Origin: Sphingomonas sp.
GTDB lineage: Bacteria; Pseudomonadota; Alphaproteobacteria; Sphingomonadales; Sphingomonadaceae
Length of the DNA: 6,126 bases
Reading direction: 5' to 3'
NCBI GenBank assembly: GCA_030824725.1
Contig: JAPJRE010000255.1
Coordinates: 1 to 6,126 of the forward strand
Below the pieces are notes generated by a model, which was not told the DNA's origin, searched no databases, and saw only the letters and a program-made list of their open reading frames with translations. The position numbers and the translations under genes were made by a program. Within the stretch, counting starts at the first letter, position 1. Every line of letters begins with the position of its first letter. Positions 1 through 5,261 of the stretch are shown here, one piece after another.

Positions 1-429
1 ATGCTCACCACGGTTGCGGTGGTCGTCGCGACGCACGATCTGTCGCTGGGCGTCCTCGCTGGCGTCCTGCTTTCCGGCATCTTCTTCGCCGGCAAGGTGC
101 AGCGCATGATCTCGGTGGAGCGGGATCTTTCCGCAGACGGGACGCGCGCCGTCTACCGGGTCTCGGGCGAAATCTTCTTCGCCTCGGTCAACCGCTTCAC
201 CCGCGCCTTCCAGGCGGAGGATCGCGCGGGCCAAGTGGTGATCGACGTGACGGCGGCCCATTTCTGGGACATCTCCGGCGTCGGCGCGCTCGACAAGATC
301 GTCGCGCGGCTTCGTCGCGACGGCCGCGACGTCGAGGTGGTCGGCTATAACCGTGCGAGCGCAGACATCGTCGATCGCTTCGCACTCCACGACAAGACCG
401 GCGTCGAACTGGGGCTGGCACCGCATTGA
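1..429 (+). CDS. SulP-family anion permease, C-terminal part with STAS domain (5' partial)
   Basis: This is the last ~142 codons of a SulP/SLC26-type inner-membrane transporter, a family that moves sulfate, bicarbonate or other anions. The visible protein starts with the end of the membrane domain (about residues 1-30, hydrophobic, with the family-typical stretch VVVATHDLSLGVLAGVLLSG). A cytoplasmic STAS domain follows (about 35-138) and carries the DISGVGAL loop that sits at the nucleotide-binding or phosphorylation site of STAS folds. SulP proteins are usually about 490-600 aa, so most of the gene lies before the window. The ATG at position 1 is almost certainly an internal Met, because the protein begins inside a membrane segment. 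The gene stops at a TGA at 427-429, just before an intrinsic terminator. The substrate cannot be told from this part. The family call is firm. Confidence 0.9.
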   Translation: MLTTVAVVVATHDLSLGVLAGVLLSGIFFAGKVQRMISVERDLSADGTRAVYRVSGEIFFASVNRFTRAFQAEDRAGQVVIDVTAAHFWDISGVGALDKIVARLRRDGRDVEVVGYNRASADIVDRFALHDKTGVELGLAPH

Positions 430-435
430 GCCCCC

Positions 436-469
436 GGGTGGCGCGCGACGGCAGTTGCGGCCACCTTTT
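436..469 (+). terminator. Intrinsic terminator after the SulP gene
   Basis: An outer stem GGTGGC (437-442) pairs with GCCACC (460-465). Inside it CGCGAC (444-449) pairs with GTTGCG (454-459) with one G-U pair, closed by a GGCA loop. G443 is a single bulge. The 12-bp stem is followed directly by TTTT (466-469). It starts 7 bases after the SulP stop codon, in the right place and orientation to end that transcript. It lies only 27 bases before the BCCT start codon, so the BCCT gene needs either its own promoter or read-through. Confidence 0.72.
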
Positions 470-496
470 CGCCCGATGGGCGTTCAGCGTGCACGT

Positions 497-2029
497 ATGC
501 TGAAAAGTGCAATAAACCCCCGCGTGTTCTGGGGCGCCTCGGCGCTCGTCCTGGCCTTGCTCGGCGTCACCATGGCCATGCCCGGCGGTGCCGACCTTGC
601 CTTCAAGGCGGCGCAGGCCTGGACGATCGACACGTTCGGCTGGTTCTACATCGCCGCCGTCGCGGTGTTCCTCGTCGTCGTCCTCGCGCTCGGCTTCGGG
701 CCGGCAGGAAAGCTGAAGCTGGGGCCGGACGATGCCGAGCCCGACTTCCCCTATCTCTCCTGGCTGGCGATGCTGTTCGCCGCTGGGATGGGCATCGGGC
801 TGATGTATTTTGCCGTCGCCGAGCCGATCCAGCACTATATCTCGCCCCCGGAAGCCAAGAGCGGCACGATCGCCGCGGCGCGCGAGGCGATGGCGATCAC
901 CTTCCACCATTACGGCGTCCATGCCTGGGCGATCTACGCACTGGTCGGGCTGAGCCTTGCCTATTTCACCTATCGCAAGGATCTGCCGCTCACCCTGCGC
1001 TCGGGGCTGGCGCCGATCCTCGGCAAGCGCATCCACGGGCCGCTCGGCGACGCGATCGACATCTTTGCGGTGTGCGGCACAGTGTTCGGGGTCGCCACCT
1101 CGCTGGGCTTCGGCGTCTCGCAGATGACCGCAGGGCTGTCCTATATCTACGCGCTCCCCGATACGCTGACCGCCAAGATCGTCGTGATTATGCTGGTCAT
1201 GGGGGCGGCGACGCTGTCGGTGCTGAGCGGGGCGGATCGCGGCATCCGGCGATTGTCCGAACTGAATCTCACCGTAGCCGTGCTGCTGATGCTGTTCGTG
1301 CTGGTACTCGGCCCCACGCTCTTCCTGCTGCGCGCGCTGGTGCAGAATTTCGGCCTGTATCTCGATCACTTCGTGATGCGCACGTTCACGCTCTACGCCT
1401 ATGAGCCGCGCGCCTGGATGGCGGACTGGACGCTGTTCTACTGGGCCTGGTGGATCGCCTGGTCGCCCTTCGTCGGGATGTTCATCGCGCGCATCTCGCG
1501 CGGGCGGACGATCCGCGAGTTCGTCATCGGCGTGCTGTTCGTGCCCACCGCCTTCACCTTCCTGTGGATGACGGTGTTCGGCAACACCGCGATCTCGCTC
1601 GACCTGGGCGCGGCCAAGGGTGCGATCGCGCAGGCGGTGCAGGCCGACCTCTCCACCGCGCTGTTCAAGTTCCTCGGATATCTGCCGGCCGCCAGCGTTA
1701 CCTCCACCCTCGCCATCCTGCTCGTGGCGGTGTTCTTCGTCACCTCCGCCGATTCCGGCGCGTTGGTGATCGACACCCTTGCCTCGGGCGGCAAGGAGGA
1801 TACGCCGCGCTGGCAGCGGATGTACTGGTGCATCCTGCTTGGCGCGACCGCGACGCTGCTGCTCGTCGCGGGCGGGCTCGGCGCGCTGCAGGCGGCGACC
1901 CTGCTGGCCGCCCTGCCCTTCTGCTTCATCATGCTGCTGCTCGCCTATAGCCTGATCCGCCAGACCAATGCCGACCTTGCCGGCGTAGCGCGATTCCCGA
2001 CGAAGCGCCTGCGATCAGCGAGCGACTGA
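497..2029 (+). CDS. BCCT-family betaine/carnitine/choline-type transporter, C-terminal tail altered
   Basis: Predicted inner-membrane symporter for a quaternary ammonium compound (betaine, choline or a relative), with about 12 membrane segments in 510 aa. Family landmarks: the N-terminal INPRVFWGASAL; the glycine-rich MGIGLM (residues 98-103) followed by AEPI; the BCCT signature DWTLFYWAWW (310-319) running into SPFVGMFIARISRGRTIREF. W318, W319 and W322 match the aromatic box of BetP (W373, W374, W377). T416/S417 in VTSADSG match the BetP sodium-site T467/S468; these alignments are from memory. The ATG at 497 is chosen because it gives the usual BCCT N-terminus; an in-frame ATG at 476 is possible, and neither has a clear Shine-Dalgarno. 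The last 11 residues (FPTKRLRSASD) are probably out-of-frame sequence after a 1-nt deletion near 1990. Transport may survive, but the regulatory tail is lost. The substrate is not determined. Confidence 0.9.
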   Translation: MLKSAINPRVFWGASALVLALLGVTMAMPGGADLAFKAAQAWTIDTFGWFYIAAVAVFLVVVLALGFGPAGKLKLGPDDAEPDFPYLSWLAMLFAAGMGIGLMYFAVAEPIQHYISPPEAKSGTIAAAREAMAITFHHYGVHAWAIYALVGLSLAYFTYRKDLPLTLRSGLAPILGKRIHGPLGDAIDIFAVCGTVFGVATSLGFGVSQMTAGLSYIYALPDTLTAKIVVIMLVMGAATLSVLSGADRGIRRLSELNLTVAVLLMLFVLVLGPTLFLLRALVQNFGLYLDHFVMRTFTLYAYEPRAWMADWTLFYWAWWIAWSPFVGMFIARISRGRTIREFVIGVLFVPTAFTFLWMTVFGNTAISLDLGAAKGAIAQAVQADLSTALFKFLGYLPAASVTSTLAILLVAVFFVTSADSGALVIDTLASGGKEDTPRWQRMYWCILLGATATLLLVAGGLGALQAATLLAALPFCFIMLLLAYSLIRQTNADLAGVARFPTKRLRSASD

Positions 2030-2200
2030 AGCGGCTGGTGCTGCCTGCGCGAAGGTCCGACATCCTCGAACAGCTGCATCGCAACGGGAGCCCCGGCTGC
2101 GCGCCGTCCATACGGCGCTGGAGGCACCTGAAGGTCGCCGCAGCATCGGCTGGTCGCTTGCCGTCGCAACGCTTCCGCCCGTCAAGTCGCGCGACCTCAC
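1990..2200 (+). pseudogene. Frameshifted remnant of the BCCT C-terminal tail
   Basis: After GVA of the BCCT frame the convincing coding frame moves by -1 near 1990, giving IPDEAPAISERLKRLVLPAR and then RSDILEQLHRNGSP. It moves by -1 again near 2094, giving LRAVHTALEAPEGRRSIGWS and then LAVATLPPVKSRDL. Both pieces keep the GC-rich third positions of the host genes and join without a gap when one base is added at each point. They read like the cytoplasmic tail that many BCCT proteins carry after the last membrane segment. Homology stops at about 2200, where an IS3-type left end begins. This could be real decay or two base-call deletions; the IS insertion cuts the gene in either case. Identity as BCCT tail is inferred from frame and codon use. 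Confidence 0.6.
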
Positions 2201-2224
2201 TGAGCTGCTGCCGGTCTATGGACA
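2201..2224 (+). repeat. Left inverted repeat of the IS3 remnant
   Basis: The sequence TGAGCTGCTGCCGGT followed shortly by TGGACA matches, with few changes and one gap, the start of the second IS at 4912 (TGAGGTGGTGCCGGT...TGGACA). IS3-family ends usually begin with TG and often have a GGACA-type block about 20 bases in. This fixes the insertion point in the BCCT tail at about 2200. No right-hand partner is visible. Confidence 0.65.
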
Positions 2225-2253
2225 CCGAGATAAGGTGGTTTTGGAACCGGAGG

Positions 2254-2540
2254 ATGGAGAGGCAACGACGGAACTCCCGCCGCGAGTTCAAGCTCGAGGC
2301 GGGGAAGCTGGTGGGGGAACGCGGAGTATTCGGTATCGCTCTGGACCTGCACGAGAACGTGCTGCGCAAGTGGGTGCGCGAACGGACGGCTGACCCGGGG
2401 TCGGCGTTTCCCGGACACGGCGTGCTAAAGCCCGAGCAGCAGGAGATTGAGCGGCTGCGCCGCGAGCTTGCCAGGAGGAAGGCCGAGCGCGACATCTTAA
2501 AAGAGCGGCGGCCTGCTTCGCCAGGGACTCGATATGCGGT
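2254..2540 (+). pseudogene. IS3-family transposase OrfA, frameshifted
   Basis: The ATG at 2254 opens a protein of the IS3 OrfA type. It has a helix-turn-helix region (SRREFKLEAGKLVGERG followed by LHENVLRKWVRE), a spacer with FPGHGVLKPEQQEIERLRRE, and a charged leucine-zipper-like helix ending KAERDILK. Relatives continue from there as KKAAAYFARDS or similar. Here the frame reads KERRPASPGT instead, while the expected AAACFARDS is present one frame away from about 2503. One base appears to be lost in the A-rich stretch at 2498-2503, the place where IS3 elements usually carry their -1 frameshift site. The broken frame stays open to a TGA at 2662-2664 but is meaningless after the shift. DNA binding may be retained, but no working OrfAB could form. 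Confidence 0.78.
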
Positions 2541-2716
2541 TCGAGTGGATCGCGAAGCATCGAGGGATCTGGCCGGTGTCGTGGATTTGCGAAGCGCTCG
2601 GTGCTTCGCGCAGCGGCTTTCACGCCTGGCTGGGTCTGGCGCACAGCAAGCGCGCCCGCAGTGATTCACCGGTCCATTTGCTTGGTCTGATAGTTTCAAT
2701 CGGAGATCATGATTGA
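2534..2716 (+). pseudogene. IS3-family transposase OrfB, N-terminal fragment
   Basis: The ATG at 2534 starts MRFEWIAKHRGIWPVSWICE, then ALGASRSGFHAWLGLAHSKRARSD, which is the typical OrfB N-terminus (HTH_21-like) paired with KPEQ-type OrfA proteins. Similarity ends at about 2664. The remaining ~17 codons up to the TGA at 2714-2716 (SPVHLLGLIVSIGDHD) look unrelated. OrfB is normally about 270-300 aa; here the whole DDE integrase core is missing, so the product cannot be catalytic. It is a deletion remnant. Confidence 0.8.
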
Positions 2717-2751
2717 TCGGGCGCTCCGCTGCCGATCGCGGAGCGCCCGAT
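2716..2751 (-). terminator. Perfect 13-bp hairpin 3' of the beta-barrel gene
   Basis: ATCGGGCGCTCCG (2716-2728) and CGGAGCGCCCGAT (2739-2751) are exact inverted repeats around a 10-base loop. The hairpin begins 3 bases after the minus-strand stop codon (2755-2757), the expected place for a transcript end. There is no T-run on either strand, so it may work as an mRNA 3'-end stabiliser or a weak terminator rather than a classical intrinsic one. It also lies between converging units and could block plus-strand read-through from the BCCT/IS side. Confidence 0.65.
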
Positions 2752-2754
2752 GGA

Positions 2755-4284
2755 TCAGAATGCGAAGCCGATGTTGAACACGGCCGCGTGATCGATAAAG
2801 CCCTTCCCGTCGAGCCGCGGCGCATAGGACAGGCCTGCATGGAGACCGGTCCGGCTCGTCACGTCCGCGCCGATTTCGATCACCCCATAATCGACACCCG
2901 TCTTCGGCCCCTGCAGATCGAAGACGATGTCGGGCTGCGCGGTATAGGCAAAGGCAATCGCATCGCGCTTGTCGCCGAGTTCGGTGACATAGCGCCCCTT
3001 GGCGTGGAGAGCGGCGCTGCCCCAGCCATAGGCTTTCGCATATCGAGCGGCGGCGCCGATACCGAGCCGAGCGCTGGTGCGGTTGCGATCGGCAAGCGCG
3101 GCGCCGAAATCCCGGTCGTTGGCCTCGGCATAGCCATCGACATGGGCGCGGGTTACCAGCAGATCGATGCCGGGCGTGAAGGTGAACCCCTTCGCGCCGA
3201 TGTCATAGCCGATCGAGCCGCCGACGCTAAAGGCATTGCCGTCCGGGCGAGCGGTCGCCGGCAGGCGGTCGGTGCCGATCGGCAACAGGCGGCGCGAATC
3301 ATATTGGACGAAGCTGTAGGCGGCATAGCCGTCGAGATGGAGCGCGCCCGACCGATAGCCGAGATAGAGTTCGGGCGAATAGATGTCGGCCTTGAGCGTT
3401 CCGCCCGATGCCAGATCGGCATGGGTTCGGTTCGCGGCGAAGCCGAGGCCTAGGACCGCATTGCGGGCCAGTGCATAATCGATGCCCCCGGCCGTGACGC
3501 GGTTGACGGTATCGCGCGCGAGCGAATCGCCAGCACCGCGCGTGCCGAACCGCGCGCCCAGATCGAGGAAGCCCCCGATGTTCCCGCCACCGCCGCGACG
3601 CTGCGCGTCGAGCCGGCGCTGGATGCGGGCAAACCGGTCGCTGGCATCGTCGAACACGGCCTCGGTCTGGACCGACGCTTCCGTCGGCGTCGGGAAGGCG
3701 AGGACCAGCCGCGTATTCGCATTGTCAGGTCCGAAGTCGGGGATCGTCTCGTTGCCGCCATTGGTGCTGCGGGGCCACAGATTGACGAGGAACTTGGCCT
3801 GTTCGAGCCCCTGCGGCGTGAGCAGGTTTGCGGGAATTTCGGCGCTGATCTGATTGCCCGCAATCTTGATCGCGCTGGCGGGCAGCGTGGTGCCGGTGCC
3901 TGAGATCAGGTCGCGGACCGTTACCGTGCCCGCGCGCGGATTCACGATCACCACCGAATCGAACAGCACGTTGGTGGCGCCGATCGCGGCGAAGCCCGCC
4001 GTCCCCTTGCCGCGATTGAATCCCCAGACATAGAGCCCGGTCGGCGTGGTCCCGATCGGCGCGGCGGTGGTCGCGTCGAGCCGGAACTTGGCGCCGTCAA
4101 AGGTCGCCTCAATGCGCGTCAGGTCGAGGTCGCCATTCTTCGGGCCGGTAAAGCTCGAGATAAAGTCTCCGGTCGGATCGGAAATAGCCTGGGCGAGCGC
4201 CGGTGCGCTCGTCGAACCCGCGACAAGCAGGGCGCACGACAGGATGCGGCGGGCAAGGCGCCCGCCGTTGCTATAGGAATACAT
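2755..4284 (-). CDS. Autotransporter-type outer-membrane beta-barrel protein
   Basis: A 509-aa exported protein of unknown function. Residues 1 to about 33 form a signal peptide (RR, then ILSCALLVAGSTSAPALAQA). Residues about 34-200 form a beta-rich domain starting SDPTGDFISSFTGPKNGDLD and including GTTPTGLYVWGFNRGKG; I recognise no enzyme motif in it. A charged linker (about 205-232, DDASDRFARIQRRLDAQRRG) leads into a barrel domain (about 235-509) of alternating aromatic strands such as YSPELYLGYRSGALHLDGYA. It ends in INIGFAF-like residues (FNIGFAF), with the terminal Phe typical of outer-membrane barrels recognised by BamA. The ATG at 4284 has GGGAG 8 bases upstream (4293-4297). It has its own promoter-like element at 4347-4372 and a 3' hairpin. 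The short N-terminal domain is small for a classical autotransporter passenger, so it may be a surface-anchored or periplasmic domain. The barrel call is firm; the role is unknown. Confidence 0.85.
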   Translation of the reverse strand: MYSYSNGGRLARRILSCALLVAGSTSAPALAQAISDPTGDFISSFTGPKNGDLDLTRIEATFDGAKFRLDATTAAPIGTTPTGLYVWGFNRGKGTAGFAAIGATNVLFDSVVIVNPRAGTVTVRDLISGTGTTLPASAIKIAGNQISAEIPANLLTPQGLEQAKFLVNLWPRSTNGGNETIPDFGPDNANTRLVLAFPTPTEASVQTEAVFDDASDRFARIQRRLDAQRRGGGGNIGGFLDLGARFGTRGAGDSLARDTVNRVTAGGIDYALARNAVLGLGFAANRTHADLASGGTLKADIYSPELYLGYRSGALHLDGYAAYSFVQYDSRRLLPIGTDRLPATARPDGNAFSVGGSIGYDIGAKGFTFTPGIDLLVTRAHVDGYAEANDRDFGAALADRNRTSARLGIGAAARYAKAYGWGSAALHAKGRYVTELGDKRDAIAFAYTAQPDIVFDLQGPKTGVDYGVIEIGADVTSRTGLHAGLSYAPRLDGKGFIDHAAVFNIGFAF

Positions 4285-4346
4285 GATGGAAGCTCCCTTT
4301 TGATCTGTGTCGGCCGGGCCGCTACGTGGCAGGCACGGTGCTTGTC

Positions 4347-4372
4347 AGACACCGGCCGGCATCCATTATTCC
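4347..4372 (-). promoter_or_regulatory. ECF-sigma-like promoter of the beta-barrel gene
   Basis: Read on the minus strand: GGAATA (4372-4367), a 16-base spacer (4366-4351), then GTCTGAC (4350-4344). The same arrangement with the same spacer length and a GCCGGC at the same spacer position precedes the neighbouring gene (4851-4876). A start about 7 bases after the -10 would give a leader of about 50 bases before the ATG at 4284. The -35 begins only 12 bases past the stop codon of the upstream gene. Two-block elements with a GGAA-type -35 and 16-17 base spacing are characteristic of ECF sigma factors; which one acts here is not known. Confidence 0.6.
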
Positions 4373-4384
4373 GCAGGACCCTAT

Positions 4385-4774
4385 TTATTTCGCGTCGGCC
4401 AGGGCGACGTGCCAGGCGCCGTTCAGCAGGCCGTCGCCAGTGATGTCGCCGGGCTTCGCGTCCTTGGCCCAGCGATAGAGCGGATGTCCGCGATAGGCCC
4501 ATTGGCGGCTGCCATCGTCGCGCGTCACGATCGACCAGTCACCCTGCGCGGGAAAGCCGGGGGCGGCGACGACCGGCGGCCAGTTCGCGGCGCAGGCACC
4601 GTTGCAGACGGAGCGGTCCGCTGAGTCCTTGTCGAACACGTACAGGGTCATGCCTGCCGCATCGACCAGGGTCTGGCCCTTGGCCGTCGCGGCGACATGG
4701 ATCGACGGCGGATTGTGCGCGACGGCGGGGCTGGCTGCGAACAGCGAAAGGCTGCACAGGATCAGGAAACGCAT
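4385..4774 (-). CDS. Small secreted protein, COG4315 / Lipoprotein_15-like (PF03640 type)
   Basis: A 129-aa exported protein with two copies of the conserved Y-x-[FWY]-x-x-D motif: YVFDKD at residues 45-50 and YRWAKD at 100-105. Between them is the family block CNGACAANWPPV (57-68), with two Cys that may form a disulfide in the periplasm. Residues 1-19 (MRFLILCSLSLFAASPAVA) form a signal peptide with an AVA cleavage site. There is no lipobox Cys at the cleavage site, so it is probably soluble periplasmic rather than a lipoprotein. The ATG at 4774 is chosen over one 24 bases upstream (4798) because AAGGAGA lies 6 bases before it and the signal peptide starts cleanly. The biochemical role of the family is not established. 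It lies 100 bases upstream of, and on the same strand as, the beta-barrel gene, and shares its promoter-like element. Confidence 0.88.
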   Translation of the reverse strand: MRFLILCSLSLFAASPAVAHNPPSIHVAATAKGQTLVDAAGMTLYVFDKDSADRSVCNGACAANWPPVVAAPGFPAQGDWSIVTRDDGSRQWAYRGHPLYRWAKDAKPGDITGDGLLNGAWHVALADAK

Positions 4775-4780
4775 GTCGAT

Positions 4781-4787
4781 TCTCCTT
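4781..4787 (-). promoter_or_regulatory. Ribosome binding site that fixes the start at 4774
   Basis: AAGGAGA on the minus strand, 6 bases before the ATG at 4774. It would fall inside the coding region if translation began at the upstream in-frame ATG (4798), so it decides for the shorter protein. Confidence 0.85.
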
Positions 4788-4797
4788 GGGTGCCGCA

Positions 4798-4841
4798 TCC
4801 CGCCCTGCGGGACCGGCCGGTGGCGCGCATCGGTGATGCGC
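4798..4841 (-). other. Two short hairpins in the 5' leader of the COG4315-like gene
   Basis: A perfect 7-bp stem GCGCATC/GATGCGC with a 3-base loop (4825-4841) and a 6-bp stem TCCCGC/GCGGGA with a 3-base loop (4798-4812) lie between the predicted transcription start and the ribosome binding site. They could affect mRNA stability or translation. Short GC-rich stems are common in such DNA, so a function is only a possibility. Confidence 0.3.
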
Positions 4842-4850
4842 TCGATCGTT

Positions 4851-4877
4851 AGACCCCAGCCGGCCGCGTCTATTCCC
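4851..4877 (-). promoter_or_regulatory. ECF-sigma-like promoter of the COG4315-like gene
   Basis: Read on the minus strand: GGGAATA (4877-4871), a 16-base spacer (4870-4855), then GTCTAAC (4854-4848). It shares GGAATA, the 16-base spacing, a GCCGGC at the same spacer position, and GTCT-N-AC with the element at 4344-4372. The predicted leader is about 65-70 bases and includes the two hairpins at 4798-4841. The agreement between two independent upstream regions is the main evidence. Confidence 0.62.
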
Positions 4878-4911
4878 GCCGAACCCGCTAAATCGCCCGG
4901 CTGAACTGTGC

Positions 4912-4936
4912 TGAGGTGGTGCCGGTTTTCTGGACA
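4912..4936 (+). repeat. Left inverted repeat of the second IS3 element
   Basis: TGAGGTGGTGCCGGT, then TGGACA after 4 more bases. It is similar to the left end at 2201 and begins with the TG expected for IS3. The exact first base is inferred from that comparison, because the right-hand copy is not in the window. Confidence 0.6.
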
Positions 4937-4976
4937 GGGTGTTAAGCTACTCCCGACCTGATGGATTGTTGCGGGA

Positions 4977-5261
4977 ATGAAGACGACGAGGAAGCGCTAC
5001 AGCGCCGATTTTAAGGCCAAGGTCGCGCTGGAAGCGATCCGGGGCGACCTGACGCTGGCGGAACTGGCAGCCAAGCATGGCGTGCACCACACGATGATCG
5101 CGTCCTGGAAGCGGCAGGCCATCGACGGGATGACAGGCACGTTCTCCGGGGCTGGCGATGTGGCTAAGGCCGTCAGCGAGGGCGAGGTCGAAAGGCTGCA
5201 CGCCAAGATCGGGCAATTGGTCGTCGAGCGGGATTTTTTAGCGAAAGCGTGTCGTCGATGA
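4977..5261 (+). CDS. IS3-family transposase OrfA
   Basis: A 94-aa DNA-binding subunit of the transposase, starting MKTTRKRYSADFKAKVALEA. It has a helix-turn-helix (about residues 24-45, LTLAELAAKHGVHHTMIASW) for recognising the element's ends and a C-terminal leucine-zipper-like helix (EVERLHAKIGQLVVERDFLA, about 71-90) for pairing with OrfA or OrfAB. The length is normal for OrfA. The stop TGA (5259-5261) overlaps the ATG of orfB, and a T TTT TTA heptamer at 5234-5240 allows a -1 shift to make the OrfAB fusion. OrfA alone usually acts as a repressor in this family. The gene looks intact. Confidence 0.92.
   Translation: MKTTRKRYSADFKAKVALEAIRGDLTLAELAAKHGVHHTMIASWKRQAIDGMTGTFSGAGDVAKAVSEGEVERLHAKIGQLVVERDFLAKACRR
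5234..5240 (+). other. -1 programmed ribosomal frameshift site (T TTT TTA)
   Basis: In the OrfA frame the codons read GAT TTT TTA, giving the heptamer T TTT TTA, a classic X XXY YYZ slippery sequence. A -1 shift here enters the orfB frame, which is open from this point through the orfB ATG at 5258, and gives an OrfA-OrfB fusion through FFSESVSSM. IS3 elements make their active transposase this way, though many use A-rich heptamers instead. No strong nearby stimulatory structure was found by eye. Confidence 0.7.

Larger units (their letters stand above)
2201..2664 (+). mobile_element. IS3-family insertion sequence remnant (left end only)
   Basis: The element starts with a left inverted repeat at 2201, contains a frameshifted orfA from 2254 and the beginning of orfB from 2534, and loses recognisable homology after about 2664 (protein ...SKRARSD). 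The catalytic domain, the rest of orfB and any recognisable right inverted repeat are missing, so it cannot move by itself. It sits in the BCCT tail. The next 50 bases (2665-2715) show nothing I can identify. The right boundary is where the IS3 OrfB similarity fades, so it is approximate. Confidence 0.8.

Noticed and set aside
353..496. An upstream start at 353 for the BCCT gene
   Set aside because: It would overlap the end of the SulP gene and cross the terminator, and the extra 48 residues do not look like a BCCT N-terminus; the canonical INPRVFWGASAL follows the ATG at 497.
197..1369. A long open frame (390 codons) on the minus strand across the SulP end and the BCCT gene
   Set aside because: The protein is Arg/His/Gln-rich low-complexity sequence typical of antisense frames in GC-rich DNA, and it overlaps two clearly real genes.
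2665..2715. Possible right inverted repeat of the IS remnant (ACCGGTCCATTTGC)
   Set aside because: It resembles the complement of the left end over only a few bases, needs gaps, and is not at a defined boundary.
2713..3453. A 246-codon plus-strand open frame opposite the beta-barrel gene
   Set aside because: It is antisense to a gene with a clear signal peptide and barrel, and has no recognisable domain; it begins at the terminator hairpin.
4306..4360. CGGCCGG/CCGGCCG inverted repeat in the leader of the beta-barrel gene as a riboswitch or operator
   Set aside because: The pairing is only 7 bases of self-complementary GC sequence with mismatches beyond it; no known riboswitch pattern is visible.
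4775..4798. Start at 4798 for the COG4315-like protein
   Set aside because: The ribosome binding site at 4781-4787 and the clean signal peptide point to the ATG at 4774.
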